Assembly: GCA_013400975.1 (NCBI GenBank)
Contig: WBMZ01003459.1
Span: 1-64,000 of the forward strand
Direction of reading: 5' to 3'
DNA length: 64,000 nucleotides
Origin: Atrichornis clamosus
Taxonomy: Eukaryota > Chordata > Aves > Passeriformes > Menuridae
Below the pieces are notes generated by a model. That model saw only the letters and a program-made list of their open reading frames with translations, did not search any database and was not told the DNA's origin. Shown one piece after another: positions 1 to 11,900 of this stretch. Each line of letters starts with the position of its first letter. Position 1 is the stretch's first letter. The position numbers and the translations under genes were made by a program.

Positions 1-99
1 GCTTCCTTCCTACCCAAACGATGTAGGCAGACAGAGAACTAGGGGTTTTTTTAAGGTTAGGCCAGGTCTTCATATTCTCAAGGATTGGAGTCTTCCCCT

Positions 100-665
100 G
101 CTGAATGGTGGGGTCCCCTTTTGGAAAGTAAAGTCCACAATCCATCGCCCGGGAAAAAGTGGCCCTCAAACTGCTGCGGCGTGGGTCACTCCTCCACAGG
201 CTGCAGTCTTTAAGCATCCCCCTGCTCCAACCTCTGCAAAGGGGGCTCTGCACTCCCGTGCTCCTCCATGGGCTACAAGGGGGGACATCCCGTCTCACCA
301 CGGTCTCACCACCAGCTGCAGAGGAATGCCGACTCCGGCCCTGGTGTCTCATCTTCCGGCCTGGGCTGTGGGCGTCCCCATGGTGGTCTTTAGCTCACAT
401 GCTCCTCCTCCCTCGCTCCAATTTTTGGCTGCACAACCAGAATTGTTTTGAATTCCTTCTTAAATCTGTTATCACAGAGGCGTTACCACTTCTAAGGCCT
501 GTGGCCTGTGGCATGTCCATCTTTGCAGCCAGCCAGACATCGGCCCTGCAGGACATGATGGTGGGGCTTCTAGCAGCTTCTCACAGAAGCCACCCCTGCA
601 GCCCCCCTGCTACCAAAAACCAGTCTACCAAAACCACAACACCTTCTCACCTCAACAGAGGCTTG
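100..665 (-). mobile_element. Degenerate LTR-like dispersed repeat (probable endogenous retrovirus relic)
   Basis: The stretch is GC-richer than its surroundings. Read on the minus strand, it resembles a dispersed bird repeat I know as alternating phrases of the type 'ctgcagcccatggagg' and 'cacgctggagcag'. It also has a block around 560-625 ('agcagcttctcacagaag', 'ccctgctaccaaaa') that recurs in many avian genomes. A TTTAAGAAGG-like box lies near 458-467 on the minus strand. The copy is diverged and its outer limits are approximate; positions 1-99 may also belong to it. The open frame of 174 codons at 159-683 on the + strand is a chance product of this GC-rich repeat. Assignment to the LTR/ERV class is from memory of similar sequences. 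No viral gene was recognised. Confidence 0.5.
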
Positions 666-3600
666 GAGTTGAAATACTCGTAGAAGACAGATTTTCATAA
701 CACTGTCCTTTTCCTGTGGAGAAAGCTGAGGATGCTCATTTAACCTTTTATTTTCATTTTCCTCTTCTTCCCCTCTATATTTTTTTTAGCTTCTGTTAAT
801 CTAGTGTAAAGTTTTGGAGAGGGAAGGTTTTTGTTGCTACTAGGTACTGTCTGTTCTTTGATACAGTTCTTAAATTTTTGTCTTTATATTCTGTGACTTA
901 GAAAAGGAATCTAGTGCGTGAATTCAGAGAGAGATCAGAATGTGCACATGCATCAAACTTCTCTTTGAATTCTACAGATACTGAGGCTATTTAAAGCAAA
1001 TGACTTAAGAGGTGTGGCAGTCGATGGCCCTTATCTCTGCCCTTCACCTAAGTGTCAGATCCGATGGGACTGGGGCATGCAGAATGTGTGCCATATTCCC
1101 AGCCACTGTCCTGCTGCAGCTGCCGGGAGGTCAGATGCTGGAGGCACGTCGGGCCGTCTCCAGGCAGCTCCCAGGATGGTAACAGCAGAAAGTGTCTGTG
1201 GTTTATTTTGGTCCAGTGTCTTCGTCTCTGGCCGCAAAGCAGAGATAAGAAATTAAAAGAAGTGCATGCTTCCAGGAGGCTGTAGTGGGTGTGATTTAAG
1301 CAGTTATCTTCAGGTGACAAGGTTTTCCATAAATTTCAGCATATGGATTCTGGCTGTACTTTCTGCTAGGTCTGTTATTAGTTGATAGTCATTATTGTTT
1401 CATGCATTAAGTTAAAATGTAAAAGTGAAATTTTCAGTCAAAAGTGAAGCAAAAATTAAGACATCAAGGGAAACAAGCAGCGCAGATTTAAATGCTAAAT
1501 ACTTTTATTAGCAGTGAGTAGCTGAGCATGTTTCTGTGGGCATCCTTTACAGCTGAAAGAGAAAGAATTGGGGTCAAATCCCACCATGCTGAATGAAGTT
1601 GTTAATTTATTTCTGCACTGGCAAGTCTGTAAGATAGGACAATCAAACATGCAAAGGTGACACAAAAAATACTGTTAAAAGAAATAACAAAAACTCAAGG
1701 TAGAAAAAAATAGTCATAATAATGTGAGTAAAAGTCTCGTACTTTCCATTTTATTGTCCATCTATGTAAAATAATATAGATCTATTAATTTAAAGTTACC
1801 AGACAGAGATACAAAGAATCTTTGGTTCTTAGGGGGTTAGACCTGACATGCAACCCAGACATCTGTATCCTTTGACTGCTAAATTAACAGCTCTCTAATA
1901 CGCATAAAGAAAATACTTAAGGAGAGGAGAGTACTACACTGAGGGTACAGCACCCTGAAGTTGTTGCTTTTTATGTGCTAAATCCAGAAATTGTGGCAGT
2001 TCTGGCAGTGGTATTGAATTTTTTAGCAATTGGAGACAACTGAAATTTTTTGTGGGTGTGGGTTTTTTTGCTTTTATAGATCCAGGTTACTGCTGAAATA
2101 TATTTCCCGGGGGTGGTGGGTGGGATGGGCCTTAGCATGTTGCTTCTTACGCCAGCTGATACAATTCTGTGCTAATTCTGTTGGTCTTGCCTTGATATTC
2201 CACGCCCTAGAAGAAACCTAGATTCTTCATTTCTCAGTGTTAGACCTGTGAGCCGCTGGCAAGTGTGGTTCAGAGGTTTCATAAAGAATTAATACATGAG
2301 ACAATTAATGTGCCCCTGCATTAAAACAGAGTTGGTCTTCTGTCAACTTTTACGCTCCCCGAGAACAAAGAGCCTCGAGTTGGCACACTTAGTTGCCAGC
2401 TGAAGTCTAAAGAGGGATGCGGTCAAGAAGGAAGGTTGAGAGGAAGGTGTTGGGGGTTTAAAGTTCTTTCGTATTTTTCCACACAAAATTGTGCTAGGAA
2501 GGACCTTTGTGGTGATGCTTTTTTTGTTTGCAAAGCCCCGGCGCAATGACAAGCCCTGGGTAGTGCAGGCTGTCATTATCGCCATCCGTGGTCTAACCAT
2601 TGCACAGTATGCATATTTTGTGATGTCTGTAATCTTCTGACAGGACTGGGCTGTCGAAATGCCACGTAAAGTTCATTCTGTCCTTTTTACTAGTTAGCTG
2701 AATTTTCTTCAAAAAGCTGGTTTTGCTTCGTGGCAAACCTTGGAAGACATTCTCTAGGGTTTTCTGTATGTAAAAACTAATGACAGTGTTACAAAAATAG
2801 CCCCAAACCTCTTTGAGTCATCTTGCTCCACTCTTCATTTGTTTTCAGAGTAGTTGCACGTAGGCTGAATTGACCTTTTTGACTTAAGTTTGCTCCATGC
2901 AACAAGAGGTTCTTGAAGGACTCTCATATCTGTCCTCCGTGTACTCCCACTATATCCGTACCTCTTTGAAAGCAGGACCCAGCCCTACCCTTCTGCACAT
3001 TTTCATGCTGCTTTCCTAAATGCAGACCCCAGCATTGCTTTTGCAACAGTTCCTGCTGCTGTCTTCTTCCGTATCCCCAACCTGCCAAAGCAGAAAGACC
3101 TCATCTTTCAAGTGTGTACCTCAGTACCCAAAAGCACCTTTGCTTCAGCATGGTTGGAACAGGTTACCATTGTCACTCAGCAGCTGACAGACCTCCTTGT
3201 GCATATGCTAAAGTGGTGGCACATCCAGAATGTGGCAGACTGAATGTTACCATCCACTGCTAGCGTATGCCAAAAAAATGTGTAGGTGAAAGGTACATAT
3301 TTCTAGTGCTGTTGGTTTTAACCAGATCACTCAGCAGACATACCTTTCTGTTTTTGTACAGCCTTCCCATCTCTTGTGCACAGCCCTGTGAAGTGTGTGA
3401 TGTTGGGAGTTGGGACATCAGGCCTATGTGAGTTTTGTGTGCTGAGAACTGATCATCCCTGAGCAGGGATTGGTTTAAGTTCTTTCTCAAGAGTTATATG
3501 TAAATTACATGTTGAACAGTTAAATTATTCTTAACAAGACTTGGTGTGTATTCTTGAGGGTGTAATGAAAGACCAGAAGTGCTGGGATTACGCAGCAAAC

Positions 3601-5888
3601 AGGCATAAATGGTTCTATGGGAATAATGAGAAGTTATGCCACAGTTTTCTCCTGCTCTCTTGGGATGTGGTGCAAGACCAAAGTTAACTCATATTCTCAT
3701 AAACCCTGTAATTTACCAAGTTACTTAAATGTTTGTGGATTTGCTTTGCAGGATGCCATTCCACAAGATGGCAGTTCTTAAAGGGCTGTGCTCATTCTTA
3801 AAGTGAGATTACAGTGTGGGGAGAAGTGGCCTCAGTTTAAAAACAGAGAGGGAACTCAGTCCTGACTTTTAACTTTGTAACAATGATAAGGCCAACTAGG
3901 CTTGGAAGTCAGCCTACATTTTAAGTTGGTGGTTTGCCAGGGGAGGACAGGCTGACTTGTTGATTACATGACAAAGATATCCGACAAGACCCGGATACTA
4001 CAAGTTTTGGAAAGTTTTTAGAAAAATGCTGTACCTTCTTGAAGTACAAACGAAGCGCAGAAGTCCAGTCATCTACCTACTCTGTGCAAACCTGATTTTT
4101 TAGTAAATCTGAGTTTGGCTTTGTTGTCGAAATCTCTCCTAATGGGCTGGAAAGAGTTGGGCAGCAACTGTGTGGTGAAGGCCTGAGCACCAGCGCATTG
4201 GGGTGCCCTGGCACTGGCAGAGCCCCAGGCACGTAGCGTTGCATTTTGGCTGCTCACTGTCACAGCAGCTGGACCTGTTTAGCTGGGTACTCTCTGCTTC
4301 TATCTTCCTTAAAAAAAAAAAAAAATCCACTCACTTATTGCAACTAGAAAAAAGTTAATGAGCTCATACGTTAGGAATGAATAAATATCCAGAAGAAGTT
4401 TATACTTACAGATGTTTTGAGTGTCGGTAGCTTGCAGGGCTACTTGCCAGGAAGGGACCTCTTGGTCAAACGCCAGGACTAAAGTGTTAGAAAATGAGTT
4501 GGTTTATCTCTTCACCATTTGTCATGCTCACTGAACATGTAGGGTTTGTTGGGTTTTATTTTATTAACTGTCTTGCAAGAACCCTCTTATCCCATATTTT
4601 TTCCTTCCCAACTCTCTGGCCCCTTCCCACCAGTTGTGGGGTATTGTTTTGTTTGTGGACTGAAATGGTGCTGGAGGATTTTTAAGTAGCTTCAATTAAA
4701 ATTAAAAAAAAAAAAATCTGTATAATTGCATTTAATTAATGGCAGAATAATATGTGTACTTTAAACAAGGAGTTCTTTCACAATAAATCTTGTCAGTAGC
4801 TACAAAAATGATACTGAAGGAAAACCACTACAGCTACAGAAGATGTTAAGTTTGTCTTCATGTCCCTTATGTTTTGCAAGCTGGCTAACCAAAATATACA
4901 GAGAAAATTTTTGCTTAACCCTTCAGCAAAGTGTTGCCTCAAAATGAGGCATTTGTAAACACTGATGTTCTCCTTTGTGCAGGTGGGCTAAGGAAGGAAG
5001 TTCTAGGGTGTGTGCAGTTTCGGAAACCTGCATTGATCAATGTACATATATAACTGTGTATGGCATGTTTTTATTGCATAAGAACTGGAAATCTACAAAC
5101 ATGATTTCTAATACAGTAAAAGATAATTTTCTTAAAATAAATTTTTAATTATTATGAAAAATAAGGATTCTTGAGTTTCTTTTACAGGCTACATTTCACA
5201 GCTATATTAATTTGAGAAAAGATAGAAGGTGTAATTTCTTTAATGGTTTGTATTTATAAAACTGTTTAAGAGCTGTTTGGGTCTTTTATAGTTTATTTGG
5301 ATTCTGTGATGGTCATTGTAACAGCAAATCATGCTTTCCACAACCTCTACATCAGCTATTTGGACATAAGTTAACGCTTCTTGCTTTTCATGAACTTTTG
5401 AGATGTTGATTGTTCTAAGGCAGTGGCTTAGTATCCAGAAAGGAGGTGGTCAAAATGCTATGCTCTGTGACACTTTTTTTTTTTTCCAAAGGGCAAGCTT
5501 GAAATGCATAATGTTAGCTCAGGAAGGCAAGGATCTGTTTGACTGAAGACCCTTCCTCCACGCTTTCTTCCCTTTTCTGTTGCACATTGGATAATCTCAT
5601 TTCTGATGCTGCTCAGAGTTCCATAACATAAATCTGAGTAGTCTAAATGTTCAGCTGCATCTAATGACTTCTGTGTACTTCTGAACTGACTGCATAAATT
5701 ATATAGTAGAAGATTCATGCACAAAATATACAAATACTGAGTAGCAGTAAATGGGGTTTGTGGATGAAATTCACTCCATGCAGATGGCCCATTTAATATG
5801 TTTCTACTTGACAATCTCTGCCAGAGGTACATTTGTGGAGGGGGGAGGGTAGTAAAAAGATGAAATGTAATTCTGGCACTGTCTAAAT
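666..5888. other. Intron 2 segment, no gene recognised
   Basis: AT-rich intronic DNA without a recognisable exon or repeat family. It includes a 15-base poly-A run at 4311-4325 and a stop-free + strand frame without a start codon at 2917-3240 (see findings). CpGs are sparse, apart from a slightly denser patch around 2350-2590 that contains an AACAAAG SOX-type motif near 2364. Confidence 0.7.
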
Positions 5889-5928
5889 GGACAGGCTGTA
5901 AGTAAGCATCTTACTTGACAGCCTGTCC
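5889..5928. repeat. Near-perfect inverted repeat (hairpin)
   Basis: The left arm at 5889-5906 (ggacaggctgtaagtaag) is the reverse complement of the right arm at 5910-5928, except for one unpaired C in the right arm. The pairing is 11 bp, a one-base bulge, then 7 bp, around a three-base loop (cat). It is not flanked by a repeat I recognise. The loop is too tight and the stem too short for an ordinary microRNA precursor. Confidence 0.85.
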
Positions 5929-8900
5929 AGAATTTCTGGATCAGATAACCTGAGTGCCTGTCTTTCTCTTTGTTTTGCATTTGTATTGAAGGCTGCAAAT
6001 AAACATTACTTGATAGAAGAAAAAGTAAAATAATGTGAGTTTTGTTTAAGAACCTGGTTGTTAAAGGGGGCAGCAGTCAAATTAAGGAGTGATCACACAG
6101 TATTGAGTGCTACCCCTCAAACAGGGTAAAATCTAATTGCTATCTGGTGTGTGGAGCCAAGGGACACTGTATTGAATAGAGATTTAAAATTAGACTGCAA
6201 GAAGGGAAATGTAAATTCTGTGAACTGTACCTAAATTACAGGAAAAAACAGAGGGGACGGTCTGGGCAAGCTGATGGCAGGGCTGTGGGGGAGCTCTTTG
6301 GGACAGCACCCAATGGTAAAAGTGGCAGGCAAAAATTATTACCTTGTTTAAAGAAAATTGACCTTAGAAATTTATTTTTTTTCTTTAGGAAGAAGCATCA
6401 CATAAATCTGGCATTATTTGAGACCCTTATTTACAGCTATTAAGAGATAACTATCACATTTAGAGGAAAGTAATGATGTTTTCTCCTTCTAAACATAATT
6501 AGTGTAAGCAGCAAACATCAAAGGTCAGAGTTACCAGAGCACTCTTTAGTATATTCAAACAAGCTATTTCCAGTTAGTAGACTTTTTAAAATACAATCCC
6601 TTAGGGTGGAGGGAAAGCTTGCAAAAGGTATTGTAATGGCCTTTTATCTAAACGTGGAGACTTGTCTCAAGCGTAGTAACATCTCAAAGAATAGGACTCC
6701 TTCTAGAGGTTCAGTTGAAAGCTGTGGTACGTTTAGGATTGAGACAGAGAACTAACAAAAAGTCAGCAGAGGATGCTCTATTCTGGTCTCACCCTGAAGT
6801 CAGTGTCTGTGTGCGTGTATTCGGTAAAGCAAGTCTGTAAAAATGGCTTTGTACTTCCCAGGGTATTGTTCAGCAGTGAGATCTACATCAAATATGCTTA
6901 CTGTGCAAGTTTAATTATGTTCCCTTTAATTGCTAGTCTTGCATTTTCGGTCTGGAACCTAAATTTAAAGTGCACTTTCCTTTATCATCCTCAGTATTAA
7001 TCTTGTGTGGATTCAGCTAAGCCTTTATTTTTGCAGCTCCTGTGCTGGCAAGCTTGCCCAGTGGTGCTGTTGCAGCCATATTGTAAGAGATGTGCTGTAT
7101 ACTTATAAAAGAAACTGTTTCTCCTGGTTCTTAAACCATCCCATCACCCTCCAGACATAATTTTACTTAACACTGCCATAGGGGTATTGTCTTCTTGCAT
7201 TTGGCTCACAGCTTGTAATCAAGGCATAATTTGTTCAGGAAAGATTTTTTTTTTCTTTAGCTAGGATGCTATAATGCCCTTCTTCACCTTTACTTTTGTG
7301 TTCATACAAGTGCCTCCTTCATCCTTGTAATGAAGTATGCATCCTGTGGTGCATTTGTTTGTTTAGTTGTTTGGGGTTGGTTTGTTTCTTTTTTTTTCCT
7401 GAACAATTAGGTAAGTTTTCTTATTGCCAGTTATTTTTGATAGATTTATTTTATATCTTCCTCTCTAGTTTAGTAAAGCTGAGAACCACAGGCCCTTTCA
7501 AAGACTGGATGTAAATTTGCTCTCCCAGAGCATCAATGTTGCTAACCTTGAACCTTAGCAGATACCTTATCCTTGATCGTTTGGAGTTGTATACAGGCTT
7601 TCATGAGTGAAACATAGCCAAAAACCTGATCTTTTTCTTTTCCCATGATAGTTCTTTGAAACCGATGCTAGTTAGAAAGCCAATCTGAGGAAATTTCTAC
7701 GTGGAAGTACATGAACTTCTGGGATTTAAGCCTTTCTGTCATGTGCTCTACCTTACACTTGTTTGGCACGTGCATGAATATGCAGGTTCAGCAACCTTGC
7801 TGTTTTGTTTCTGCTATCTCTGGAAAGTGGTTCATAAAGCAGTTTTATGGATACTTTTCAGATGTTGATATATCTCTTACTCAACACTTACAAAAAGCAA
7901 AAAATGATGATGTTTTTATTTTTCTTGCCCCTTTGTGGTAAGGTGCTCATTCCCAGAGCATGTCAGAGTATTGCCTCCAGGTTGTTCTGAGGAAGTAGGT
8001 GTGAGGTGTTTGTTGTCTTAGGGGTTTGGTGTGGGTTTCTTTTATTCAAGGGTTTGGTTTTTTCCATGTTTGAGAAGGATTCTCTAAGTGCTTTCTTATT
8101 TTGTTATTCCCATTTGTGGATTTTATTAAAAAAAAGAAAATAATTTGTCTGGCCGGTGATAGGGCTTTCTAAGTCCATGTTTTATAATCCTGCCATACCG
8201 GCAAAACCCATGTAGAAAAACACCAAAATTACAGAGAAGAAAACAAACCTGCAGGTGAACAACTCAGACCGGCTGCTGTCACATAGGTTGCAAGAGCTAA
8301 GAGTTGCTCCCACATGAAAGGCTGCTTTTTTCCAGAGATGGTTCAAGGTTTTGGATGTTACGAGAGTCAGGGGAGGTGTTACTCTTTAAAACATAACTGC
8401 GTGGAAAGTGATTCTTATTAAAGACTCTTGCTGATACTCTTGCTTCCATTGTTCCTATCTTCACAAGCTGGTGCCCTTGTGGTACCCTCACGGGTCGTGC
8501 AGCCTTACAGAATTCCTCCGCCGTACTCTCTGTCCTTCACATACTTTGCGGAGAACGTCATGCCTGCCTCACTTGTTCCTTCACTATGATGAACACACTG
8601 TGTTCAGCTCTTTAATCATTTAATGTTAATTGCTCTTTGCAGGCTGCTTCTTAGGGTTGTTGCTTAACTTCCTTTGGTTTGTCTTCATCCTTCTCTTTTT
8701 TTAGAGCTGGACAAACAAAGGGTTTGGAATACTAGTTAGGGAGGGAAGTAGAAGATCACTAATTATCCTACCTCCAATTTTTCTGGATAATGTAGCCATG
8801 TGGGTTTTTTTCTACTTTAGGTCATCAGAAGAGGAAGATGATCTCTAGTATGATTGCATTGACATAAAAGGGAGCATCTGCATCCTGTAGATGTAAGGGG

Positions 8901-11900
8901 TTTTTTTTTTTGGTGGAGGGGGAACTGATTTAAGGAAACATGGCAGCTTAGCCATAGTCTGGTTAGCAGAGAGGTGGTAGATGTGTAGGCCTTTTGTAGC
9001 TCTATTTTCTTGACCTGGTAACTCTTAGTCACTTTGTATGTTTGAATGGTGTTTTTAAAACAAAGATCAAAGAGCAGTTGACAGAACGAAAGAAAGAAGG
9101 GGATTGTTACAAATACGTAAATGATGACAACTCTTATTCTGTTGAGAACTGGTAGAATTTTTACAGCAAGTTACAGGAGAAATATGTATGATTTACTGCC
9201 AGAAATTTTATGTCAGACAATTAAAATTATTTAGGAAAGCTGGGTATCTGAAACAGAATTGGAAAGCAGATCAGTCTGGGGAATTGTCCCATCTGGCAGA
9301 TGTCTGCAAAAAATCACTGCAAGCAAGAATGATTTTTTCTTTTCTTTCCCCCAAATTATATATGCTTTTCCAAATTTAACAGCAGCCCTTTAAGAAATAT
9401 GTGGTTTGAGTTTCATTGTTCCCACTGAGTGCCTGTAAGCACCACTGAGGAAAGACAGATCTCCAGACTGAAGCAAATAAAAGTATTATTGCCCTTCAGA
9501 ATTGTTATTTGATAGGTTAAATCTCACAGTCTCAGGTTGGGGTTTTTTTTCTGTTATACTGGATTTTTTTTAAAAACATCTTATGGCAGAATAAACCAAT
9601 AAATATAACAGTATTTGAAATGCATTGAGCAACCATGACTTCCTTGCCTCAACAGCCAGCTGCCTTGTATCAGTTCTATATCTCAATTGCAATGAGGATA
9701 GCTATTTAATTACTATGGTTTTTATTTCTTGTTTGTATATTTTGGAAGGTCTGCTGGAGATGTGTTCAGAAGTTCTTGTTATCAGGAGACTGAGGTTTGT
9801 TAGATGCGCATGTCCACTAGAAAACTTTTTAGGCCTCCTCAAAAAGGGAAAAAAAAAAATCCAACAACTGCTTGCTTTTGTGTTCCTAGCTCTTTTTGGG
9901 TATCCTCATGAAAGAGATGATGACTCTGCTCATTTTTTTTGTCCTCTGCAAACTTACTTTTTGATTGGAGAGGAGAAAAAAAAAAAAGTAGTAAAAAAGT
10001 TGTCCTTATGGGTATTCTTTTTGAAGTTTTAGCTTCCTTTCTGAAATTAGTGCCCCTTTCCAAATCCTGTGTTTCCTTTCTTGTGACTTGCAGTTGGTTT
10101 ATGAGAACGTGTAATCGTGGACAGGGAGTTTTCCCTCTGACAGGCTTCAGTGGGTGAAGTAATACTTTAGAACCCTGTTGGTAGCACAGTTTTAAATGTT
10201 TTGTTCATCATTAAAGATTTATTGGTTTGGGTTTTTTTCAATGTAAATCACCAGATACCCCAGTTTATCTGAAATATTTTTCCCTATGTTTTAAACATAC
10301 TTGATTGGATAGTAGATGCTGGATATTTATTTATTACTGAAATAACACTGCTTTGACAAAGTGTATTCAATATAGCAAAGATTTATTTGCAAGCACACCA
10401 ATTTTCTTTACATGGGAAATGCTTTTTGTATGCGATTCATGTGCAATGTTTTGGCTTTCTCCAGCATGGTTATTTCCTTTTGTAAGTCATTAATATTGTA
10501 TTGTATCTACTACCACATGGAGAGTAGAACAGTCCCTTATAGTAAGATGATGACTGGTTAGATTTAAAACTATTTAAGCCATAAATCTTGGCTTCTGCGT
10601 AATTGTGTATGTTCATACCAGAAGGAATCAATACTTAGGGAAATAATTTATATTGTAGGAGGTTAAGAAAGACCTGGTGAGTGTGGGACTCGTGAATCAG
10701 TATAGTTTCTCTGGAAGTTTGTTGTTACGTTCAATATTTTCAAGACGAGAGTTCTTCTTATTCTTCTTACAACAATCATGGGCACATCACTTCACCTCTG
10801 TGCTAACAGCACAGAGGAGGTGTCATACACAGCGAACTGAAGAACTACAAAGATAAAAACCTTCAGCAGAAGTTTGGAGTAGTGTCTGCATTACAAAGAC
10901 TAAATTCCAGTATACATAACTGGTCTACCTAACAGCAAGACAACCACTCACCTAATGAAATGAAGACCCTGATATGCTTTAAAAAAATCCAAGCAAATAA
11001 TACATCAACCTAGAGAAGAACCTTCCTGGAATACTACTTTTTTTCCTATAAAATAGCAATGCAATTTTAGAAGTAGTTTGTTGTGTTCTGTTCTTGTTTC
11101 CATGCTGGTGGAAGTCATGCTTCATTTTGGCCAAAATGAAATACTCCCTTTTTTTTTGTCTACATGTTTTTGCTTCTGAAATGAGCACCAGAGAGGACCA
11201 TGTATTATGCAGTATATTTCTCCCTCTCAGTCACAAACACAGTGTTCCTGCCCTCGCTGTCTCTTCAGTACATACCAACACTGAGCTGTGCTTGGTCACA
11301 TGAGAAATTTTAGGTCTGGATGGAGCTATGGGACTCTTTAAGTGTGACACAGGGTTTATACTGCGCTCTGCAGTACTGCGAAAACATTATTCAGTGGAGT
11401 CCTATAGTCATCAAGCAGTGTGTACTGTGATGTGAATTCTGCTCTGAAGGCAACAATACGTTCCCTTTCTGAAAAGAGGTTTTGCATGTCTCTCTCAATA
11501 TAATAATTCAGAAATGAAAAAAAGGATCAAAAAAGCAACACTTTGATTCACCATGTCCCAAAGTGTTGAAATAATATATTTTTACATATGCGTAGTGTTA
11601 CATTTCAGACTTTTCCCAGTTTTAAGTTGGAATCACTTAGAAAACAGAGAAGATTTGATGTTTCAGTTATCATCTTTATGTCCTTAATAAAAGCCTGAGA
11701 TGAGAACCTTAAAAGCAATATTCGGGGTTCTTATTGGCAAAAAAGTCCATATTTATTTAATTTTTCTTTTAATGTAACTGTGGTGGTAAACTTCTTTGCA
11801 GAATATTTATTACAATTTAACTATGATTGAAAGGAGAGGTAATGTTTTAATGATGTATCTGGTATCCAGTTCTTGGATCTTGGCTCTTATTATGACTGTG

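Noticed and set aside
159..683. 174-codon + strand open frame
   Set aside because: It lies inside the GC-rich LTR-like repeat, is low in complexity (Leu/Pro/Ser-rich) and has no domain.
5889..5928. MicroRNA precursor
   Set aside because: The stem is 18 bp with a 3-base loop, with no extended pairing beyond the arms, which is too small for Drosha/Dicer processing.
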